From assembly GCA_030840665.1 (NCBI GenBank), contig JAVEEB010000412.1:1-5640 (forward strand): 5,640 nt of DNA, given 5' to 3'. Within the stretch, counting starts at the first letter, position 1; every line of letters begins with the position of its first letter. The notes under the pieces were generated by a model. The model did not search any database. It saw only the letters and a program-made list of their open reading frames with translations, and was not told the origin of the DNA. The translations under genes were made by a program, and so were the position numbers. Positions 1 to 5,640 of this stretch are shown piece by piece. Source of the stretch: Frankiaceae bacterium (lineage in GTDB: Bacteria > Actinomycetota > Actinomycetes > JAVEEB01).

Positions 1-3000
1 TCGTCGGCCCCAACGGGTCCGGCAAGTCGAACATCATCGACGCGGTCGCCTGGGTGCTCGGCGAGCAGGGCGCCAAATCGCTGCGTGGCGGCAAGATGGA
101 GGACGTCATCTTCGCGGGCACGGCCGGGCGCCCGCCGCTCGGCCGGGCCGAGGTCGTCCTCACGATCGACAACACCGACGGCGCCCTGCCGATCGACTAC
201 ACGGAAGTCACGATCAGCCGGCTCATGTACCGCTCGGGCGAGAGCGAGTACGCGATCAACGGCGCGACATGCCGGCTCCTCGACGTGCAGGAGCTCCTCA
301 GCGACTCAGGCATCGGCCGCGAGCTGCACGTCATCATCGGCCAGGGGCAGCTCGACGCGATCCTGCAGGCGCGCCCGGAGGACCGCCGGGGCTTCATCGA
401 GGAGGCCGCCGGCATCCTGAAGCACCGCAAGCGCAAGGAAAAGGCCCTCCGCAAGCTCGAAGCGATGCAGGCCAACCTTGCGCGGCTGACCGACCTCACC
501 GGCGAGCTGCGCCGCCAGCTCAAGCCGCTCGGTCGGCAGGCGGAGGTGGCTCGGCGAGCCGCGGTGATCCAGGCGGAATGGCGCGACGCCCGACTCCGGC
601 TGCTGGCCGATGACATGCTCACCCTGCGCGCGGACCTCGACCGCGAGGTGGCCGACGAGACGCTGGTCCGGGAACGACGCACGGCCGTGGAGACGGAGTT
701 CGCCGACGTCCGTTCCAGGGAGACCGAGCTCGACGAGGCCTCCGTCAGCGACGCGCCGACCGTTACACGCGCCCAGGAGACCTGGTATCGGCTGAGTTCG
801 CTGCGGGAGCGGCTCAACGGCACCGCATCGCTGGCCGCCGAGCGGCACCGGCACCTGTCGGCTCCGATCGAGGCCCCCACGCCCGGCCGCGACCCCGACG
901 AGCTCGAAGCGGACGCCGAACGGGCTCGCAAGGAACAGGCGGGGCTCGCCGAACAGCTCGAGGTCGACCGGGCCACGCTCGCCGCCACCTCCGCCCAGCG
1001 GCTCGAGGTCGAACGCCAACTCGCCGCCGAGGACCAGCGACTGCGCGACGCCGCGCGCGCCATCGCCGACCGACGGGAGGGGCTCGCCCGCCTCAGCGGT
1101 CAGGTCGGCGCGCTCCGCAGCCGAGCGCACGCCGCCGAGGACGAGATCGGGCGGCTGTCCGTCGCGTTGACCGAGGCGCACACCCGGGCGGAGCGGTCCC
1201 GCACCGACTTCGCGACCCTCGAGTCGCAGATCGCCGGGCTCGACGCCGGCGAGATCGACCTCGACACGCGGCACGAGCGCGCCGTCGGCCGCCTGGCGTC
1301 CGCCGAGGCCGAGCTGACCCGCCTGCAGGACGAGGAGCGCACGGCCGAGCGGGAGCGCACCGGCCTGTCCGCGCGCGTGGAGGCGCTGGAACTCTCGCTG
1401 CAGCGGAGGGACGGCGCTGGCCTCCTTCTCGAAAGCGGTGAGTATGGCGTCCTCGGCACCGTTGCGCAGGTCGTCCAGGTCCAGCACGGGTACGAGGCGG
1501 CGATCGCTGCGGCCCTGGGTGCCGCCGGCGAGGCGGTCGCGGTGCGCTCGCTCGAGGACGCCCTCGCCGCCCTCGCCCGTCTCAAGGCGGACGAGGCGGG
1601 CCGCGTCGACCTCCTCGTCGGTGGGGGCTCGGGCTCGGGAAACGCGTTGCCGGCGGCTCCCGCCCGTGCCCGGTGGGCCATCGACCTCGTTACGGTGCTC
1701 GAGGTGCTGCGGCCCGCCGTCGCCGTGCTCCTCGACCGCGTCGCCGTGGTGGACGATCTGGAGGCGGCGCGGGTCGTCGTACAAGGGAATCCTGATGTTC
1801 GTTGCGTGACGCGGGACGGCGACTCCCTCGCGGTCTCGCGCGCCGCGGGCGGTTCGGCGGCCGGACCGAGCTCCATCGAGGTGCAGGCCGCGGCCGACGA
1901 GGCCGCCGAGCAACTCACGGCCGCCACCCACCGGGTCGAACGGCTGCGCTTCGCCGCCGCGGCCGCCGCCGAGGAGAGGTCCGCCGCCGCCGCTGACGTC
2001 GATGCCGCGCTGCATCAGCTGAACGTCTCCGACGCGGAACTCACAGCGATCTCCGAGCAGTTGGCGCAGCTGGGCTCCGCCGCGCGTGCGGCCGCAGCCG
2101 AGGCCGAGCGGCTAGAACGTGGCCGGCGGGCCGCGGAAGAGGCCCGCGACCGCGACGTCGCCGGCCTGGCCGAGCTGGAACAGCGCCTGCTGGCCGCTGA
2201 GGACCTGCCGAGCGACACGGAGCCCGACACGGCCGAGCGTGACCGGTTGTTCGTCGCCGTCGGGCAGACCCGGTCCACGGAGATGGATGCCCGCCTCGCG
2301 GTGCGGACGGGCGAGGAGAGGGTGCGCTCCCTCGGCGACCGGGCGGCGGCCTTGGCGCGTTCGGCCGCCAACGAGCGCGCGGCCCGCGATCGGCACGCGG
2401 TGCTGCGCGAGCGACGGGGACGCGAGGCGGCCGTCGCGGGCGCCGTCGCGGCCGGGGCACAACAGGTCCTGGCGTACCTGGAACGCTCGCTGGCAGTGGC
2501 GTCAGCGGAACGCAGTGAGGCCGAGCGGGTCCGCAGCGCGCGCGAAGGCGAGTTGCTGGCCGTCCGCGCCCGCAGCCGGGCGCTCGCCGCCGAGCTGGAG
2601 TTGCTGACCGACGCCGTGCACCGCGACGAGGTGGCAAAAGCCGAGCACAGGCTACGAGTTGAGCAGCTCGAGACGAAGGCCGTCGAGGAGTTCGGGGTGC
2701 CGGCCGACGTGCTCGCGGCCGAGTACGGGCCGGAGGTTTTGGTGCCGCCTGCCGCGGACGCGCCGGAGGGGACCGAGGCGATTCCCTACGAGCGGCGGGC
2801 GCAGGAGCAGCGAGCCGCGGCAGCCGACCGGCAGCTCACGTTGCTCGGCAAGGTCAACCCCCTCGCGCTGGAGGAGTTCACGGCGCTCGAGGAACGGCAC
2901 ACGTTCCTGCAGACCCAACTCGACGACCTGCGCGACACGCGCCGGGACCTGATGACGGTCGTCCGCGACGTGGACGAGCGGATCGAAGAGGTCTTCACGT

Positions 3001-3470
3001 CGGCGTACGAGGACGTGGCCCGCGAGTTCGAGGTCGTCTTCCAAGTCCTCTTCCCGGGCGGCGCCGGCAAGCTGATCCTCACCGACCCGGGCAACATGCT
3101 CACGAGCGGTATCGAGATCGAGGCGCGCCCGCCCGGCAAGAAGATCAAGCGGCTGTCACTGCTGTCCGGCGGCGAGCGCTCGCTGACCGCGGTCGCGCTG
3201 CTGGTGGCCATTTTCCGGGCGCGGCCTTCGCCGTTCTACATCCTGGACGAGGTCGAGGCGGCCCTCGACGATCGCAACCTCGGCCGCCTGCTCGACCTGC
3301 TCGCGGGTCTCAAGGACAGCTCGCAGCTGATCATCGTCACGCACCAGAAGCGGACGATGGAGATCGCCGACGCGCTGTACGGCGTGAGCATGCGCGGCGA
3401 CGGGGTGACGACGGTTATCGGCCAGCGACTGCGCGACGCGCAACCGGACGGCGAGCCGGCGGCGGTCTGA
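1..3470 (+). CDS. smc: Chromosome segregation/condensation ATPase SMC, 5'-truncated by window edge
   Basis: SMC forms an ATP-dependent DNA-clamping dimer that, with ScpA and ScpB, compacts and separates the chromosome. The frame is open from base 3, where codons read V-GPNGSGKS: the Walker A motif (6-29). The gene therefore starts upstream, and the GTG at 54 is internal. Counting from the Walker A lysine as K37 (B. subtilis numbering) puts the SLRG arginine (84-86) at 57, its expected place. About 29 codons are missing, giving roughly 1184 residues, a normal length. Domains by position: N-terminal head with Q-loop GQGQLD (339-356) and FIEEAAGI (393-416); first coiled-coil arm about 420-1430, rich in Glu/Arg/Ala/Leu; hinge about 1443-1856 (YGVLG to GGS); second arm about 1860-2840; GKVNPLA (from 2847); C-terminal head with signature LSGGERS (3162-3182), Walker B FYILDE (3234-3251, catalytic Glu at 3249) and switch histidine in VTH (3336-3344). 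All ATPase elements are intact and there is no frameshift. Rad50 or MukB is excluded by the hinge and signature. It stops at TGA, 105 bases before ftsY. Confidence 0.98.
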   Translation, partial: VGPNGSGKSNIIDAVAWVLGEQGAKSLRGGKMEDVIFAGTAGRPPLGRAEVVLTIDNTDGALPIDYTEVTISRLMYRSGESEYAINGATCRLLDVQELLSDSGIGRELHVIIGQGQLDAILQARPEDRRGFIEEAAGILKHRKRKEKALRKLEAMQANLARLTDLTGELRRQLKPLGRQAEVARRAAVIQAEWRDARLRLLADDMLTLRADLDREVADETLVRERRTAVETEFADVRSRETELDEASVSDAPTVTRAQETWYRLSSLRERLNGTASLAAERHRHLSAPIEAPTPGRDPDELEADAERARKEQAGLAEQLEVDRATLAATSAQRLEVERQLAAEDQRLRDAARAIADRREGLARLSGQVGALRSRAHAAEDEIGRLSVALTEAHTRAERSRTDFATLESQIAGLDAGEIDLDTRHERAVGRLASAEAELTRLQDEERTAERERTGLSARVEALELSLQRRDGAGLLLESGEYGVLGTVAQVVQVQHGYEAAIAAALGAAGEAVAVRSLEDALAALARLKADEAGRVDLLVGGGSGSGNALPAAPARARWAIDLVTVLEVLRPAVAVLLDRVAVVDDLEAARVVVQGNPDVRCVTRDGDSLAVSRAAGGSAAGPSSIEVQAAADEAAEQLTAATHRVERLRFAAAAAAEERSAAAADVDAALHQLNVSDAELTAISEQLAQLGSAARAAAAEAERLERGRRAAEEARDRDVAGLAELEQRLLAAEDLPSDTEPDTAERDRLFVAVGQTRSTEMDARLAVRTGEERVRSLGDRAAALARSAANERAARDRHAVLRERRGREAAVAGAVAAGAQQVLAYLERSLAVASAERSEAERVRSAREGELLAVRARSRALAAELELLTDAVHRDEVAKAEHRLRVEQLETKAVEEFGVPADVLAAEYGPEVLVPPAADAPEGTEAIPYERRAQEQRAAAADRQLTLLGKVNPLALEEFTALEERHTFLQTQLDDLRDTRRDLMTVVRDVDERIEEVFTSAYEDVAREFEVVFQVLFPGGAGKLILTDPGNMLTSGIEIEARPPGKKIKRLSLLSGGERSLTAVALLVAIFRARPSPFYILDEVEAALDDRNLGRLLDLLAGLKDSSQLIIVTHQKRTMEIADALYGVSMRGDGVTTVIGQRLRDAQPDGEPAAV

Positions 3471-3534
3471 CGTGACGCCAGGTCACCCGAGTGACATGGG
3501 CCTCACGGTGTACCGGCATGCTCGACGCGTAGCT

Positions 3535-3557
3535 GTCCGGTCGAACTCCGACCGGGC
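3535..3557 (+). other. RNA hairpin immediately upstream of the ftsY ribosome binding site
   Basis: The arms 3537-3543 (CCGGTCG) and 3549-3555 (CGACCGG) are perfect inverted complements around a five-base loop, AACTC. One G-U and one G-C pair extend the stem to nine pairs (3535-3557). No T-run follows, so it is not a classic intrinsic terminator. Its 3' foot ends one base before the GGAAGGGA ribosome binding site. It could tune ribosome access to ftsY or mark an mRNA end after processing. In such GC-rich DNA a stem this size can also arise by chance. The role is inference. Confidence 0.4.
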
Positions 3558-3558
3558 C

Positions 3559-3566
3559 GGAAGGGA
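3559..3566 (+). promoter_or_regulatory. Ribosome binding site of ftsY
   Basis: The purine run GGAAGGGA matches the anti-Shine-Dalgarno tail and lies nine bases before the GTG at 3576. This decides the ftsY start: the GTG is followed at once by the hydrophobic anchor expected of actinobacterial FtsY. Confidence 0.75.
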
Positions 3567-3575
3567 CTACCGCTC

Positions 3576-4772
3576 GTGACCACCGCCATCATCATCATCG
3601 CCCTGGTTGTGCTGCTGCTCGGGGGAGCCGGACTCGTCGGCACCCGCACCCGCAGGCGTCGGAGCCTTTCGCAGCCGAGCCAGGTCCAGCGGATCCCGCG
3701 CACGACCGACTCGCCGCTGCTGGACACGACGACGTCGGCCGATGTCGCACCGGCCGCCGAGGACCGTGACACGAGCCCCACCTCGCTGGTCGATGGCCCG
3801 GTCAGCCCGGGCGTCCTCGCGGGGGCACCAACGCTGGACGTCCCCGAGCCGTCGGCGGGCCGGATGGTGCGCCTGCGCTCGCGGCTCTCCCGGTCGGAAG
3901 GCGCACTCGGTCGCGGGCTCCTCGCCCTGCTCTCGCGCGACGTCCTCGACGAATCCGTGTGGGACCAGGTGGAAGAGACCCTGATCACCGCTGACATCGG
4001 GGTCGCCCCGACCCAGGAGATCGTTGCGTCACTTCGTACGAAGGTCCGGGTCCTCGGCACCCGGTCCCCGGACGAGCTGCGCAGCCTGCTGCGGGCGGAA
4101 CTCGTCGCCGCCATCGGCGCCGACACGGACCGCAGCCTCCGGACGGCCGCGCACGACGGCCGGCCCGCGATCGTGCTGGTCGTGGGTGTCAACGGCACCG
4201 GCAAGACAACCACGTGCGGGAAGCTGGCCAGGCTGCTCGTCGCCGACGGGCGCCAGGTGCTGCTGGGGGCTGCCGACACCTTCCGCGCCGCCGCCGCCGA
4301 CCAGTTGGCGACGTGGGGCTCACGGGTGGGCGCAGACGTGGTGCGCGGGCCCGAGGGCGGCGACCCGGCGTCGGTTGCCTTCGAGGCCGCCAAGCGCGGG
4401 ATAGAGGTGGGCGTCGACACGGTGGTCATCGACACCGCCGGGCGGCTGCACACGAAGTCCGGGCTCATGGACGAGCTCTCGAAGGTCAAGCGGGTCGTGG
4501 AGAAGCAGGCGACGATCGACGAGGTCCTGCTGGTGCTCGATGCGACCACCGGTCAGAACGGTGTCGCACAGGCCAGGGTGTTCACCGAGGCCGTCGACGT
4601 CACCGGGATCGTGCTCACCAAGCTCGACGGCACGGCCAAGGGCGGCATCGTCATTTCCGTCCAGCGCGAGCTCGGCGTCCCGGTGAAGTTGATCGGGCTC
4701 GGCGAGGGCCCGGACGACCTGGCGCCGTTCGATCCCTTGGCGTTCGCGGACGCGTTGCTCGGCGAGGTATAG
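3576..4772 (+). CDS. ftsY: Signal recognition particle receptor FtsY, membrane-anchored GTPase
   Basis: FtsY is the membrane receptor for the SRP (Ffh plus 4.5S RNA). The paired GTPases release ribosome-nascent chains to the Sec translocon. The 398-residue product starts at GTG with a good ribosome binding site. Residues about 4-22 are a transmembrane helix (Ile/Val/Leu-rich) followed by an arginine cluster at 24-29, predicting a cytoplasmic body. Residues about 30-95 are a Pro/Ser/Thr/Asp-rich linker in place of the long acidic A domain of E. coli. The N domain spans about 97-190. The G domain holds G1 GVNGTGKTT (204-212), DTFRAAA (234-240), G3 DTAGR (286-290), G4 TKLD (348-351) and the closing GLGE and DDLAPFD (374-377, 380-386). 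There is no methionine-rich M domain, so it is not Ffh. No terminator separates it from smc, so co-transcription is likely (inference). Membrane-anchored FtsY is known from Streptomyces. Confidence 0.97.
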   Translation: MTTAIIIIALVVLLLGGAGLVGTRTRRRRSLSQPSQVQRIPRTTDSPLLDTTTSADVAPAAEDRDTSPTSLVDGPVSPGVLAGAPTLDVPEPSAGRMVRLRSRLSRSEGALGRGLLALLSRDVLDESVWDQVEETLITADIGVAPTQEIVASLRTKVRVLGTRSPDELRSLLRAELVAAIGADTDRSLRTAAHDGRPAIVLVVGVNGTGKTTTCGKLARLLVADGRQVLLGAADTFRAAAADQLATWGSRVGADVVRGPEGGDPASVAFEAAKRGIEVGVDTVVIDTAGRLHTKSGLMDELSKVKRVVEKQATIDEVLLVLDATTGQNGVAQARVFTEAVDVTGIVLTKLDGTAKGGIVISVQRELGVPVKLIGLGEGPDDLAPFDPLAFADALLGEV

Positions 4773-4789
4773 CCCGCCGACCGGCCTTC

Positions 4790-4857
4790 GGGGCGCCTGC
4801 GAGAGAGGCCCTGCGAGGCGTCGGAAACCTGCGCGTAACGCGATAGGCGCCCTTATT
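4790..4857 (+). terminator. Possible folded terminator after ftsY
   Basis: Arms 4791-4798 (GGGCGCCT) and 4845-4852 (AGGCGCCC) are perfectly complementary over eight pairs, and a G-U pair at each end extends them to 4790-4799 and 4844-4853. The enclosed segment holds a second small inverted repeat, CGCG-TAA-CGCG (4832-4842). The distal arm runs into TTATT (4853-4857), the only T-rich patch in the gap. It lies 18 bases after the ftsY stop, where a terminator would be expected. The 44-base enclosed segment and weak T-tract make this uncertain; it may be chance pairing in GC-rich DNA. Confidence 0.3.
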
Positions 4858-4893
4858 CACCGGCGGGAAACAATCCACGCGACCCGTCGAAAT
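4856..4893 (+). promoter_or_regulatory. Candidate GlnR operator upstream of the ammonium transporter gene
   Basis: GlnR is the actinobacterial OmpR-type master regulator of nitrogen genes. Its reported site alternates gTnAC and GaAAC boxes separated by six bases. Here TTCAC (4856-4860), six bases, then GAAAC (4867-4871) match one a-b pair at four of four TnAC positions and five of five GAAAC positions. Exactly 22 bases after the first GAAAC comes GAAAT (4889-4893), in register for the second b box. The second a box (CGCGA, 4878-4882) is poor. The site starts 123 bases before the ATG of an Amt-family gene, a classic GlnR target, which strengthens the call. I see no convincing -10 box to place it relative to a promoter. 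Confidence 0.5.
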
Positions 4894-4907
4894 GCGCAAG
4901 CTCGACA

Positions 4908-4923
4908 GTCACTCCCAAGACAC
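4908..4923 (+). promoter_or_regulatory. Second weaker GlnR-like box pair upstream of amt
   Basis: GTCAC (4908-4912), six bases, then GACAC (4919-4923) matches gTnAC fully and GaAAC at four of five positions. It begins 52 bases after the first a box, close to five helical turns, so both could face the same side of the DNA. It is not in the 22-base register of the first site. The match is short enough to be chance. Confidence 0.28.
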
Positions 4924-4969
4924 AGCGAGACAACGACGTCCGGTGTCATCAACCGCTTCGTTCGCAACC

Positions 4970-4974
4970 AGGAG
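4970..4974 (+). promoter_or_regulatory. Ribosome binding site of amt
   Basis: AGGAG stands four bases before ATG 4979. The spacing is short, but the match is strong, and no better start lies nearby. The in-frame GTG at 4943 would add a polar, non-conserved extension. Confidence 0.7.
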
Positions 4975-4978
4975 TGAC

Positions 4979-5640
4979 ATGTATCTACCCTTTGCAGACG
5001 CCGCCGCGCCGGTGCTCGACACCGGCAACACGACGTGGATGATGGTCTCCGCTGCGTTGGTCCTGCTGATGACCCCCGGCCTGGCCTTCTTCTACGGAGG
5101 CATGGTCCGCGGCAAGAACGTCCTCGCAATGCTCATGCACAACGTGATCTGCATGGGCGTCCTCAGCATCCTGTGGGTCTTCGGCGCCTACAGCCTCGCC
5201 TTCAACGGCGGCGGCGAAGGCATCTACAGGTTCATCGGCAAGTTCGACCTCAGCCTCCTGTCGGGCAACCCCGACACCGGCGGCGCGGTCCTGCAGGCGA
5301 CCCTCTACCCGACGATCGTCTTCGCGGCCTTCCAGCTGACGTTCGCGATCATCACCCCCGCCCTCATCTCCGGCGCCATCGCCGAGCGCGTGCGCTTCGC
5401 TCCGTTCGTCGCCTTCGTCACTATCTGGGCCGTCGTCGTCTACGCGCCGATCGCCCACTGGGTCTGGGGCGGCGGCTGGCTGGCACAGTTCGGCGCTGTC
5501 TGGAATGTCGCGGCAGACGGGACACGATCGATCGCACAGCTCGGCGTCGAGGACTTCGCCGGCGGCACCGTCGTCCACATCAACGCCGGCATCGCTGCCC
5601 TCGCACTGATCCTCATCGTCGGCAAGCGCATCGGGTGGCG
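4979..5640 (+). CDS. amt: Ammonium transporter (Amt/MEP family), 3'-truncated by window edge
   Basis: Amt proteins are trimeric inner-membrane channels that scavenge ammonium. They are usually closed by the PII protein (GlnB/GlnK) when nitrogen is plentiful. The frame is open from ATG 4979 to the window end: 220 complete codons, about half of the usual 400-450 residues. Hydrophobic segments lie near residues 20-40, 48-75, 108-132, 140-163 and 194-215. Family motifs are clear: NTTWMM (17-22), MTPGLAFFYGGMVRGKN (31-47), AFQLTFA (117-123), ISGAIAERVRF (130-140) and DFAGGTVVHINAG (192-204). Equivalents of E. coli AmtB residues are F118/F122 (F103/F107, the phenylalanine gate), W163 (W148), D192 (D160) and H200 (H168, first of the pore histidine pair). 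The second histidine lies beyond the window. Unlike E. coli AmtB it shows no cleavable signal peptide. The loop between W163 and D192 is about 17 residues longer. Synteny predicts glnB/glnK and glnD downstream. Confidence 0.95.
   Translation, partial: MYLPFADAAAPVLDTGNTTWMMVSAALVLLMTPGLAFFYGGMVRGKNVLAMLMHNVICMGVLSILWVFGAYSLAFNGGGEGIYRFIGKFDLSLLSGNPDTGGAVLQATLYPTIVFAAFQLTFAIITPALISGAIAERVRFAPFVAFVTIWAVVVYAPIAHWVWGGGWLAQFGAVWNVAADGTRSIAQLGVEDFAGGTVVHINAGIAALALILIVGKRIGW

Noticed and set aside
54..56. GTG at 54 as the smc start codon
   Set aside because: The frame is open upstream to base 3 and encodes the Walker A motif GPNGSGKS there; starting at 54 would remove the ATP-binding loop.
1930..1995. 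Alanine-rich GCC/GCG run in smc as a repeat element
   Set aside because: It is in frame, within the second coiled-coil arm, and reflects Ala/Glu-rich heptads in GC-rich codons rather than a separate repeat.
306..2015. Long open frame on the - strand (569 codons) opposite smc
   Set aside because: It lies wholly opposite a conserved gene in very GC-rich DNA, where antisense frames stay open by codon bias. Its product is low-complexity Gly/Arg/Leu with no recognisable domain.
3472..3486. GTGAC-GCCAG-GTCAC hairpin just after the smc stop as a terminator
   Set aside because: Only a five-pair stem with no T-run after it; too weak to support termination.
3503..4549. Open frame on the - strand (348 codons) opposite ftsY
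   Set aside because: Its product is a Ser/Arg/Thr-rich composition shadow, and it covers conserved FtsY GTPase motifs on the other strand.
4214..4846. Open frame on the + strand (210 codons) inside and past ftsY
   Set aside because: Out-of-frame arginine/glycine-rich shadow of the FtsY G domain, with no ribosome binding site or domain.
4943..4945. In-frame GTG as an upstream start for amt
   Set aside because: No good ribosome binding site precedes it and the added residues are polar and not family-like; ATG 4979 has AGGAG.
4985..5578. Open frame on the - strand (197 codons) opposite amt
   Set aside because: The + strand encodes textbook Amt motifs; the antisense product is Asp/Glu/Gly-rich low complexity.

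Overview
This window reads as a stretch of an actinobacterial (Actinomycetota) chromosome. It is strongly GC-rich by eye, with third codon positions almost always G or C. The order smc - ftsY - ammonium transporter, all on the + strand, is the one known from Streptomyces and Mycobacterium, where glnB/glnK, glnD and ffh usually follow. I cannot assign a genus.

Layout: (1) 1-3470, smc, the SMC ATPase that organises and segregates the chromosome. It lacks only about 29 N-terminal codons, because the window opens just before the Walker A motif. (2) 3471-3575, a 105-base gap with no terminator-like element. It holds a 9-bp hairpin touching the ftsY ribosome binding site and a possible 27-codon leader ORF whose stop overlaps the ftsY start. 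(3) 3576-4772, ftsY, the SRP receptor, with an N-terminal transmembrane anchor and a complete NG GTPase domain. (4) 4773-4978, a 206-base gap with a possible folded terminator and a good candidate GlnR (nitrogen regulator) operator. (5) 4979-5640, the first half of an Amt-family ammonium transporter gene, running off the end of the window.

Functionally, smc and ftsY look like one constitutive housekeeping unit for chromosome organisation and co-translational membrane targeting. The transporter looks like the start of a separately controlled nitrogen unit, since the only clear transcription-factor-like site in the window lies directly in front of it. All three proteins carry their key catalytic or transport residues, and no frameshifts, mobile elements, RNA genes or CRISPR arrays were seen.

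I found no evidence of a new biological system. The items most worth a second look are the GlnR-like operator before amt, the leader ORF plus hairpin before ftsY, and an extra loop in the transporter beside its ammonium-recruiting vestibule.
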